The notes below the pieces were generated by a model. That model did not search any database and was not told the DNA's origin. It saw only the letters and a program-made list of their open reading frames with translations. A stretch of 6,761 nucleotides of DNA from an uncultured Gemella sp. (GTDB lineage: Bacteria; Bacillota; Bacilli; Staphylococcales; Gemellaceae): assembly GCA_945929765.1 (NCBI GenBank), contig CAMEOL010000054.1, forward strand, positions 1 through 6,761, given 5' to 3'. A program made the translations under genes and the position numbers. Each line of letters opens with the position of its first letter. The stretch's first letter is position 1. Of this stretch, positions 1-5,204 are shown piece after piece.

Positions 1-103
1 ATATTTTTTAATGAGATATACTATATAATTATATATACAATATCTCCTAATTTATTTGTATTTTTTATATGTTTTTTTTATAAAAACATATATTTACAGC
101 TAA

Positions 104-134
104 GAGTGACCTAATATATGTCACTCATTTTTTA
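104..134 (+). terminator. Probable terminator of a plus-strand gene left of the window
   Basis: A perfect 7-bp stem (GAGTGAC at 104-110 with GTCACTC at 120-126, 9-nt loop) is followed on the plus strand by ATTTTTTTAT. On the minus strand the stem is followed by TTAGCTG with no T-run, so plus-strand polarity is favoured. No plus-strand gene lies between it and the left edge, so it would end a gene outside the window that converges on the minus-strand genes here. Confidence 0.55.
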
Positions 135-164
135 TCTCGATTTATACAAAATATAATTTTCAAA

Positions 165-182
165 AGAGCTGCAATCAGCTTT
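165..182 (-). terminator. Weak hairpin downstream of the duplicated membrane-protein genes
   Basis: AGCTG (167-171) pairs with CAGCT (176-180) around a CAAT tetraloop. Flanking A-T and G-T pairs extend the stem to 7 bp. On the minus strand it is followed by CTTTTG, a short T-run. It lies about 35 nt past the stop of the last minus-strand gene and is the best local candidate for the 3' end of that transcript, but it is weak. Confidence 0.3.
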
Positions 183-216
183 CTTTTCGTCTATACTTTT
201 TATTTCAATAAATATT

Positions 217-672
217 TTATCTCGTATAATAATGATTAGTAGCACGATTATATAACTTCCCATTAACTTCTATTATTAAGTAAGCTATATCATATTCATA
301 TCCATTTTCTAATTTTCCTTTTTCCCACTCTATTCGAATATTTTCTGGTTTTAATCTAGGTAGTCCAGGATGAACTAGAAATTCTATTGCTGTTCCATAA
401 TCTGTCGTTCCTGATTTTTTTCTATAATCATCTAACCAAACCGTTCCATTTTGATCTTGATAAAAATCAAAGTAGTAATAGTCATCTTTACTTATGCTAG
501 TCACTAAATATTCACGGTTTTCTCTTTTGTACTTTCTATCGGTTATATTATTTAAATCTGCTTTGTTCATATAACCATAAATGAAATTGATAAGTAATAT
601 TAAACACATTATTGTCAATATAACTATTATCGCCTTTCTTAACGCTATTAATATTTCTCTTATCACTTTCAT
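217..672 (-). CDS. Small single-pass membrane protein, second copy of a tandem pair; candidate immunity protein
   Basis: The predicted protein has 151 aa. It has a basic N-terminus (K2, R5, R12, K13), one hydrophobic segment at about residues 14-34, and a polar domain of about 115 residues rich in Tyr, Asp and Lys. By the positive-inside rule the domain should face outside. There is no lipobox before C23. GGAG (in CAGGAGCAAAAAATG) supports the start. Residues 1-135 match the upstream copy except A14 in place of T14. After the shared VNG (about residue 138) the C-terminus differs completely, next to a one-base difference. The gene sits 95 nt behind the first copy and shares its upstream 35 bp. 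I do not recognise a family. Its position behind a hydrophobic C-terminal fragment suggests immunity to a toxin or bacteriocin, by inference only. It could instead be an unrelated exported protein of unknown role. Confidence 0.75.
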   Translation of the reverse strand: MKVIREILIALRKAIIVILTIMCLILLINFIYGYMNKADLNNITDRKYKRENREYLVTSISKDDYYYFDFYQDQNGTVWLDDYRKKSGTTDYGTAIEFLVHPGLPRLKPENIRIEWEKGKLENGYEYDIAYLIIEVNGKLYNRATNHYYTR

Positions 673-736
673 TTTTTGCTCCTGAGTTGGTTGTTTTAAT
701 CTTGTTATTAGAAATGCTATACCTGCTGCTACTGCT
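252..736. repeat. Left copy of a ~480-bp tandem direct repeat
   Basis: This unit is almost identical to 799-1271. It contains nearly all of the membrane-protein gene, its ribosome binding site and a 35-bp piece (702-736) that matches the end of the hydrophobic fragment upstream of the other copy. The two differ by a 14-nt length difference just upstream of the ribosome binding site, a few substitutions (for example GTG/GTT at codon 3 and the Ala/Thr codon 14), and several changes plus one indel near 259-270. Such high identity suggests recent duplication or gene conversion. Confidence 0.85.
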
Positions 737-767
737 GTTCTTCTTAATTCCTAATTAAAATTTTATA

Positions 768-1220
768 TTATTTATAATACTCTCCTCTTAATTTTGCAAT
801 AACTTCTCCATTTACATCTATTATTAAGTAAGCTATATCATATTCATATCCATTTTCTAATTTTCCTTTTTCCCACTCTATTCGAATATTTTCTGGTTTT
901 AATCTAGGTAGTCCAGGATGAACTAGAAATTCTATTGCTGTTCCATAATCTGTCGTTCCTGATTTTTTTCTATAATCATCTAACCAAACCGTTCCATTTT
1001 GATCTTGATAAAAATCAAAGTAGTAATAGTCATCTTTACTTATGCTAGTCACTAAATATTCACGGTTTTCTCTTTTGTACTTTCTATCGGTTATATTATT
1101 TAAATCTGCTTTGTTCATATAACCATAAATGAAATTGATAAGTAATATTAAACACATTATTGTCAATATAACTATTATCGTCTTTCTTAACGCTATTAAT
1201 ATTTCTCTTATAACTTTCAT
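768..1220 (-). CDS. Small single-pass membrane protein, first copy of a tandem pair; candidate immunity protein
   Basis: The predicted protein has 150 aa, with a basic N-terminus, a membrane helix at about residues 14-34 and a soluble domain that should face outside. It is the first-transcribed copy. The hydrophobic fragment upstream ends with TAA, and this TAA is part of the ribosome binding site TAAGGAG. ATG follows 11 nt after the stop, so the two were probably translated as a coupled pair. The C-terminus (VNGEVIAKLRGEYYK) differs from the other copy (VNGKLYNRATNHYYTR). Because this copy keeps the intact junction with the upstream fragment, it is probably the ancestral one. Family unknown. 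A toxin-then-immunity order is a known layout in LXG and bacteriocin loci, and TipC-type immunity proteins are a known example facing outside the cell, but I see no specific motif linking this protein to them. Confidence 0.78.
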   Translation of the reverse strand: MKVIREILIALRKTIIVILTIMCLILLINFIYGYMNKADLNNITDRKYKRENREYLVTSISKDDYYYFDFYQDQNGTVWLDDYRKKSGTTDYGTAIEFLVHPGLPRLKPENIRIEWEKGKLENGYEYDIAYLIIDVNGEVIAKLRGEYYK

Positions 1221-1271
1221 TTTTTTGCTCCTTATTTTGTTATTAGAAATGCTATACCTGCTGCTACTGCT
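799..1271. repeat. Right copy of a ~480-bp tandem direct repeat
   Basis: Partner of 252-736. Homology begins at ATAACTTC (799-806) and ends at ACTGCT (1266-1271), inside the coding end of the hydrophobic fragment (shared 35 bp at 1237-1271). The right boundary therefore falls inside a reading frame rather than between genes. This copy retains the full upstream fragment; the left copy kept only its last codons. Confidence 0.85.
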
Positions 1272-1444
1272 CCTCCTGATACTAATGTCGGAGATACCAC
1301 TATTACTGTAATTATAGCTAATATAATAAGAATTGGAAGTATATATTTTCCGGCTACAAATTCTGCTAATTCTTGTGATGATACATAGTCATTATCAAAT
1401 GATAGTTCATAAATTAATTCTACTGCAACTAAAGCTACCTGTAG
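1232..1444 (-). pseudogene. Hydrophobic Gly/Ala-rich C-terminal fragment, candidate toxin or bacteriocin remnant
   Basis: A 70-residue stop-free frame starts directly after a TGA (1445-1447), has no ATG, GTG or TTG start, and ends in TAA at 1232-1234. Residues 1-32 are mixed and acidic (for example SFDNDYVSSQELAEF). Residues 34-70 are very hydrophobic: a helix of about 17 residues from about 35 to 51, then SGGAVAAGIAFLITK with small-xxx-small spacings (G58/A62, A59/G63) suited to helix packing. It is coupled to the membrane-protein gene that follows (11-nt gap, shared TAAGGAG). I read it as the truncated 3' end of a membrane-active toxin, bacteriocin or membrane protein, lost upstream by rearrangement. 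Glycine-zipper C-termini are known in some LXG effectors such as TelE, but no LXG domain or other diagnostic region is present. Confidence 0.5.
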
Positions 1445-1458
1445 TCAGACGTTTGACG

Positions 1459-1709
1459 CTATAAAGCTGACAAACTAAATCCCTTACTAATTCCATACCC
1501 AAATCTTTCGTTTTTGGCTATTCCATGTCGCATCTTTTAACGATTTGTTCTATCCTTGATTTAATCATATTCTACAAATCTGTTTAATCCTCGTTTACTC
1601 AATATATTATATCAGATAACCTTACTCTCTCATAGTGAAAAAGAAAAAACCACATCAAATTGATATGACTTCCCCTGTTTTGAAGTGCACGGTAGTTTGA
1701 CACTTATAG
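1459..1709. mobile_element. Possible insertion-element remnant or MITE with imperfect inverted ends
   Basis: CTATAAAGCTGACAAACTA (1459-1477) matches the reverse complement of 1693-1709 (CTATAAGTGTCAAACTA) with a 2-nt gap and one mismatch. The 250-bp interior holds no complete gene. It has a palindromic stretch around 1650-1670 (CATATCAA/TTGATGTG type) and a TATAAT on the minus strand. A 16-codon minus-strand frame starting at ATG 1566-1568 ends at TAG, and the frame stays open for 36 codons beyond that stop, as expected for a decayed coding region. The right end cuts a longer open frame, and the left end abuts the hydrophobic fragment. I see no clear target-site duplication and cannot assign an IS family. 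Confidence 0.33.
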
Positions 1710-2088
1710 AATAAAGAATACGATAAACGTTGATATAAAAATAAAAAAAGTCAAATTTTTCTTGAGTTTTTTGTAGTATTCTATCGTATTTTTTGTTGTA
1801 ATAAATAAATGTATACACAAAAGAATAAAACATTAGTAGCGCTAATATTACAAAATCAAAAAATGCATAGTCAATGTATATAATTAAATCATTTACTAAA
1901 AATAATATTATTGATGAATTACATGACGTTTTTGCTTTTAGAATAGATTTATATATTAATTCTTTATTTAAGTTTAAAAAAATTTTAAGACAAAGAAAAT
2001 CAAAATAAATTACTACATTTTTTAATAAATTTACAACCGCCCTAAAAGCTATTATATAAGCTTTTAGGACGGTTTTTACGGTTCTAAA
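1630..2088 (-). pseudogene. Start-less hydrophobic reading frame, probable membrane-protein remnant
   Basis: After a TGA at 2089-2091, the minus strand stays open for 152 codons to a stop at 1630. That is unusual at this base composition, where I estimate a stop by chance roughly every 11 codons. There is no ATG before 1831-1833 and no ribosome binding site there (upstream is TTAGCGCTACTA). The translation is rich in Leu, Ile, Phe and Tyr. Hydrophobic stretches (for example SSIILFLVNDLIIYIDY and FFDFVILALLMFYSFVYTFI) are followed by a charged segment (NKKYDRILQKTQEKF), like a fragment of a multi-pass membrane protein. Its last 20 or so codons run into the putative inserted element, and its first codons overlap the hairpin at 2035-2074. 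The 67-codon ATG-started part (1630-1833) is unlikely to be a gene by itself. Family not recognised. Confidence 0.35.
2035..2077 (+). terminator. Strong hairpin with plus-strand T-run, possibly bidirectional terminator
   Basis: AACCG-C-CCTAAAAGCT (2035-2050) pairs with AGCTTTTAGG-A-CGGTT (2059-2074), giving 15 pairs and one C/A mismatch around an 8-nt loop. On the plus strand it runs into GGTTTTTAC, typical of a rho-independent terminator. On the minus strand it is followed by GGTTGTAAATTT, which is poorer in T. It lies about 100 nt downstream of the radC stop and may end that operon as a bidirectional terminator. No plus-strand gene is visible to its left. Confidence 0.6.
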
Positions 2089-2120
2089 TCAAATATATAC
2101 TAATAATTACACGAACTGAA

Positions 2121-2138
2121 ACGAATAATAAAATTCGT
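2121..2138 (-). terminator. Small hairpin just downstream of radC
   Basis: ACGAAT (2121-2126) pairs with ATTCGT (2133-2138) around a 6-nt loop. Direct repeats of GAACTGAAA flank it (2113-2121 and 2141-2149). It lies 34 nt past the radC stop and is weak. It could contribute to termination upstream of the stronger hairpin at 2035-2074, or be chance in AT-rich DNA. Confidence 0.22.
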
Positions 2139-2172
2139 AAGAACTGAAATTTTTAAACTTATCATTTCGTTT

Positions 2173-2946
2173 TTAATAATCACTCAATAAATTATATTTT
2201 TGTATTAATGCTTGAATTTTCTTTTTACTTAAATTTGTTAAAGGAATATTCTCAACTTCTAGATAATTAAAAAACTTTCTTATACTACAATACCCATACT
2301 TTGCGATTATAATATGATCTAATACTTCTATACCTATTGTTTCTCCACACTTTATTAATTTATCTGTCACTAAAATATCTTCAATAGAAGGATCAGGCTC
2401 TCCTGACGGATGATTATGAACACAAATAATACTCGCAGCACTATTTTTTATACTATTTTTGAACACCTCTCTTGGGTGAACAATAGATGAAGATAAACTA
2501 CCTCTGAAAACTTCTCGTTCTTCTATTATCTTACCTTTTGTATCAAGATCAAACACTAAAAATACTTCTTGTTTTAAATGTTCTATTTTTTGTTTTATGT
2601 AATTAGCTACTACTTCTGGACTATTAAAAACTATATCTTCCCTTTCTACTGTCATAAATATTCTATTAGCTAATTCAAGACTCGCTAAAATATCTATCGC
2701 CTTTACTACACCTATACCTTTATGCTTCGTTAATTCAGAAAATGTAACATCTTTTAAATTTTGAATTTTACCAATATCTTTTATTAAATTACCCGCTAAA
2801 TCTAGAACATTTAAACTTTTAGTACCCGACCTTAATAGTATTGCTAATAATTCTTTATCGGTAAGATTTTTTGCCCCATATTTTTTTAATTTCTCACGTG
2901 GTCTATCATCGATATCTAAATGTTTTATCGTTTTATATTCTACCAT
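2173..2946 (-). CDS. radC: RadC family JAMM/MPN-domain protein
   Basis: The 257-aa protein has the RadC layout. An N-terminal helical region begins DRPREKLKKYGAKNLTDKEL, then a helix-hairpin-helix-like stretch around 72-93 (HKGIGVVKAIDILASLELAN), then the JAMM metal-binding domain. The motif is complete: E127, H177-N-H179, S187 and D190 (HNHPSGEPDPSIED), followed by LDHIII near 209-214. This predicts a zinc-dependent peptidase-like fold in the cytoplasm. The enzymatic role is unproven; the old DNA-repair name is doubtful, and in streptococci radC belongs to the late competence regulon. The C-terminal tail beyond about residue 228 is basic and longer than in typical family members of about 225 aa. 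Its ATG overlaps the prepilin peptidase stop (ATGGTAG), so the genes are translationally coupled. Confidence 0.93.
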   Translation of the reverse strand: MVEYKTIKHLDIDDRPREKLKKYGAKNLTDKELLAILLRSGTKSLNVLDLAGNLIKDIGKIQNLKDVTFSELTKHKGIGVVKAIDILASLELANRIFMTVEREDIVFNSPEVVANYIKQKIEHLKQEVFLVFDLDTKGKIIEEREVFRGSLSSSIVHPREVFKNSIKNSAASIICVHNHPSGEPDPSIEDILVTDKLIKCGETIGIEVLDHIIIAKYGYCSIRKFFNYLEVENIPLTNLSKKKIQALIQKYNLLSDY

Positions 2947-3656
2947 ATTAACAACTCCCTATTAATTAATATTGTTATATACGCCATACAAATAAACGGC
3001 ACTAATGCGACCTTAGTTTTTTTATCCGCTTCTTTAACTAATAACAAAAATACTGCATAAAACCCTGCATATAAAAACGTAATAACTAACAAATAAAATC
3101 CTTCTAACGTTGTCGTAGTAAAAGATAACATAGTTAATAATTTAATATCACCATACCCCATACCATTTTGAAAAAAATAATACATTATGTGATATATTGT
3201 AGCTAATACTAAAAATGAACTTATTGTTGATAATGTAAAATCAGGAACTATTTTTATGAAAATTAATATACCTAGTATTATAAATAACTTACTATTAACT
3301 TCTAAAGTTTTTATATCTTCGATTGAAAGAAAAATTAATACTAACACTAACGAAATATCTATAGTAGTAATCATTGTGTAATAATTATACGTAACTAAGT
3401 ATATTATAGCTAATATCGCAGCACTAAGCTCATAATAAAATATATCTTTTGTTATTTTGTTACCACAATAACGACATCTACCCTTTAAAAATAAAAAGCT
3501 AAATATTGGTATTAAATCAAATAAATTTAACTGATGATCACAAACATCACACTTGCTTCTGCGGGTAAAAAATTCTAAATTGACTTTACTATCTACGACA
3601 CACTTAAAAAAACTAGCCAATAGTACGAAAATTAACGCAAAAAAATACTTGACCAC
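2940..3656 (-). CDS. comC: Prepilin peptidase (type IV leader peptidase, ComC/PilD family)
   Basis: This 238-aa integral membrane aspartic protease is predicted to cleave, and possibly N-methylate, prepilin-like precursors such as the ComG pseudopilins used for DNA uptake. Two CxxC pairs (C36/C39 and C61/C64) form the zinc-binding cytoplasmic loop. The catalytic aspartates are D114 (in SIEDIKTLEV) and D170 (in GMGYGDIKLL, the GxGD motif). Some seven hydrophobic segments span the rest. The usual GSFLNV near the N-terminus is replaced by ASFFKC, as in short competence-type enzymes. The start is GTG (3654-3656), supported by AGGGAGGGAG about 4 nt upstream; no better start is in frame. It has its own promoter at 3679-3708 and is coupled to radC by a 7-nt overlap, which suggests a competence function. 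The substrates are not in the window. Confidence 0.9.
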   Translation of the reverse strand: MVKYFFALIFVLLASFFKCVVDSKVNLEFFTRRSKCDVCDHQLNLFDLIPIFSFLFLKGRCRYCGNKITKDIFYYELSAAILAIIYLVTYNYYTMITTIDISLVLVLIFLSIEDIKTLEVNSKLFIILGILIFIKIVPDFTLSTISSFLVLATIYHIMYYFFQNGMGYGDIKLLTMLSFTTTTLEGFYLLVITFLYAGFYAVFLLLVKEADKKTKVALVPFICMAYITILINRELLIW

Positions 3657-3669
3657 TTTACTCCCTCCC

Positions 3670-3684
3670 TACAATTATATTGTA
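3670..3684. promoter_or_regulatory. 15-bp palindrome over the comC -10, possible operator
   Basis: TACAAT-TAT-ATTGTA is a perfect 6-bp inverted repeat with a 3-nt spacer. It covers the predicted -10 (3679-3684) and ends at the ribosome binding site. A protein bound here would block RNA polymerase. It does not fit a Fur or PerR box well. AT-rich palindromes can arise by chance. Confidence 0.3.
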
Positions 3685-3708
3685 GTACGGCAGTTAAGAA
3701 TACGTCAA
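3679..3708 (-). promoter_or_regulatory. Sigma-A-like promoter for comC-radC
   Basis: On the minus strand TTGACG (3703-3708) is separated by 18 nt from TACAAT (3679-3684), and the GTG start lies about 23 nt past the -10. The 72-bp gap here is the only sizeable break in the minus-strand gene series between 2173 and 6761. I see no streptococcal ComX box (TACGAATA). Confidence 0.55.
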
Positions 3709-3728
3709 GTAATTATATAAATATTAAA

Positions 3729-4184
3729 TTATGTAATATTGTTTTCTATTCTACTTCTAGCACGAATAATAATTCTAAGACCTACAAAAAAGTATAAAAT
3801 ACAACTAATAAATAATACCCCTAAAGTAAAAATTAATATAGCAATCGAATATACTAGTAGTATATAGGCAAATATATAATAACTTTTTCCTTTAAATTGC
3901 AAATAAATTATTAATACAAATAATAAAACAAAGACAGCTACATAAACATAAGATAACATTCCCATTATTTCAAAAACATAATTAATGTCCTTTGTTGAAA
4001 CATTAGCACTGTCCATCGTCAATTTTGTTTGTTCTCGTATTTGATCAACTAATTTAGAACGCAAATGATCAGTAGCTGCATAATTTCTAAACGAATTAAC
4101 CCAAATAAGTATAAATAGTAAATAAAGAAAATAAATAATGTTAGCTATCAAAAGTGAAAATTTTTCTATTTTATCTAATTTCAT
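3729..4184 (-). CDS. Four-helix membrane protein, DUF4064-like
   Basis: The predicted protein has 151 aa with helices at about 9-29, 72-95, 103-120 and 121-141. A 40-residue extracytoplasmic loop separates the first two helices, and there is a short basic C-terminus (RIIIRARSR). The layout (one helix, acidic/polar loop, three close helices ending in a Gly-Leu then basic motif) resembles DUF4064 membrane proteins of low-GC Gram-positives, whose role is unknown. I base this on organisation, not on a clear motif. The start overlaps the end of fur by 14 nt (ATGAAATTAGATAA) and has GAGG about 9 nt upstream, so it is translationally coupled to fur. It is the last gene of the operon. Confidence 0.8.
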   Translation of the reverse strand: MKLDKIEKFSLLIANIIYFLYLLFILIWVNSFRNYAATDHLRSKLVDQIREQTKLTMDSANVSTKDINYVFEIMGMLSYVYVAVFVLLFVLIIYLQFKGKSYYIFAYILLVYSIAILIFTLGVLFISCILYFFVGLRIIIRARSRIENNIT

Positions 4185-4632
4185 TATTTAGATCCTCGTT
4201 ATTTTTACATTCTTCACAAATACCATGTATAGCAATAGTATTATCTTGAACTTCAAAACCATACTCAGAATTAACATACTTAATTAATTTGGTAAATATT
4301 GGATTTGATATTGTATCAATATTATGACATCTTGTACAAATTAAGTGATGATGCATAGAGTTATTAAATGTTTGACGTAAATGATATTTTGCGATACCAT
4401 TACCAAAAGTTATTTTTTCTAATATTTTCAATTCATAAAATATATCTAATGTTCTGTATACAGTAGCTAATCCAATATCAGGATTAACTTCTTTTAATAT
4501 GAAATACAACTCTTCCGCACTTAGATGTTCGTTTACATTGTCAACTAATATTTTTAATATAGTTTCTCTTTGTGGAGTCAATTTATATGTTGATTGCTGA
4601 ATTGTTGATATTATATTTTGATATATCGACAT
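4171..4632 (-). CDS. fur: Ferric uptake regulator Fur
   Basis: This is a 153-aa dimeric metal-dependent DNA-binding repressor. Residues 16-86 hold the winged-helix domain, with YKLTPQRETILKIL, the recognition helix GLATVYRTLDI (54-64) and FGNGIAKYHLR, all close to Bacillus Fur. The dimerisation and metal domain has HHHLICTRC (H94-H96, C99, C102) and HGICEEC (H136, C139, C142), which supply the structural zinc and regulatory metal ligands. The YKLTPQR, HLSAEE and GLATVYRTL stretches and the overall match favour Fur over PerR or Zur. With Fe(II) it should repress iron-uptake genes. The start lies 9 nt after nudF, with AAAGGT inside the end of nudF, so it is co-transcribed. A nudF-fur order is known in Bacillus (with spoIIM between). 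No clear Fur box is visible nearby. Confidence 0.94.
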   Translation of the reverse strand: MSIYQNIISTIQQSTYKLTPQRETILKILVDNVNEHLSAEELYFILKEVNPDIGLATVYRTLDIFYELKILEKITFGNGIAKYHLRQTFNNSMHHHLICTRCHNIDTISNPIFTKLIKYVNSEYGFEVQDNTIAIHGICEECKNNEDLNNEIR

Positions 4633-4641
4633 AAAATAAAA

Positions 4642-5193
4642 TTATACCTTTCTATTTCTATACCATTGCAGCGCAATTATTGTTTTGCTGTCTGTAATAA
4701 TATTATTATCTAATAATGAAAAAATGTCATCTATTTTGTACTTTTTAACATTCAAAAATTCATCTTCATCTAGATTTTTTTCTCCTAGTTGTTTTTTTGA
4801 TAAATTTCCTACATAATAAATAGTTATTAGTTCTGAACTGTAGCCTATAGCAACGTGTGTTGCACATATTTTTTCTAAGTCATTTTCGCTTACAGCATAA
4901 CCTGTTTCTTCTTGTAATTCTCTTACAGCACAACGTAATGGTTCTTCCCCTAAATCAAGTTTCCCTGCAGGAATTTCTAGAGTTGTTATCTCAGCAGCTT
5001 TTCTATACTGTTCAACAAGCAATACTTCATCTTCATCTGTTATTGCTAACACCGCAACTGCACCATTATGTCTCAAAATTTCTCTTTTAGATGACGTTCC
5101 ATCTGGTAAGATAACATCATGTAACTCTACATTAAGTATTTTCCCTTTGTATACCGTTTCTTTATTTATAGTTTTTTCTTCAAAATTTACCAT
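4642..5193 (-). CDS. nudF: ADP-ribose pyrophosphatase (Nudix hydrolase)
   Basis: This 183-aa cytosolic enzyme is predicted to hydrolyse ADP-ribose to AMP and ribose 5-phosphate in a Mg-dependent reaction. The Nudix box is perfect: G77, E83, R91-E92-L93-Q94-E95-E96 and G98-Y99, from GKLDLGEE to ELQEETGY. It follows the typical N-terminal dimerisation strand region (ETVYKGKILNVELHDVILPDG) and the QYRKAAEITTLEIPAG stretch characteristic of ADP-ribose-specific members. The length fits the family. GAGG lies in AGAGGAAATAATATG and overlaps the rnz stop region (11-nt gap). It sits between rnz and fur in one transcription unit. The exact substrate range within Nudix hydrolases cannot be proven from sequence. 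Confidence 0.93.
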   Translation of the reverse strand: MVNFEEKTINKETVYKGKILNVELHDVILPDGTSSKREILRHNGAVAVLAITDEDEVLLVEQYRKAAEITTLEIPAGKLDLGEEPLRCAVRELQEETGYAVSENDLEKICATHVAIGYSSELITIYYVGNLSKKQLGEKNLDEDEFLNVKKYKIDDIFSLLDNNIITDSKTIIALQWYRNRKV

Positions 5194-5204
5194 ATTATTT
5201 CCTC

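Noticed and set aside
13..46. Inverted repeat GAGATAT/ATATCTC
   Set aside because: The long AT-only loop and lack of a T-run make chance likely in such AT-rich DNA.
67..91. AT-rich hairpin ATATGTTTTT/AAAAACATAT
   Set aside because: The stem is almost all A-T, so it is not a convincing terminator or regulatory structure.
217..1220. CRISPR array or other short-repeat array in the duplicated region
   Set aside because: There are only two long gene-sized copies, with no short regularly spaced repeats.
1129..1311. Plus-strand frame of 60 codons
   Set aside because: It lies antisense to the membrane-protein gene and the hydrophobic fragment, has Leu/Ile repetition from AT-rich complement codons and no ribosome binding site.
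1444..1457. Imperfect palindrome GTCAGACGTTTGAC
   Set aside because: Two mismatches and no promoter context; it may only reflect the edge of the putative element.
1518..1568. Short minus-strand frame (16 codons) as the start of a transposase
   Set aside because: It is too short to recognise any transposase, and a stop interrupts the continuing frame. I only use it as weak support for a decayed element.
4171..4632. Assignment of the regulator as PerR or Zur
   Set aside because: The overall match, including YKLTPQR, HLSAEE and HHHLICTRC, is closest to Bacillus Fur. Paralogue swaps cannot be wholly excluded.
4857..5090. Plus-strand frame of 77 codons
   Set aside because: It is antisense to nudF, which has a perfect Nudix box.
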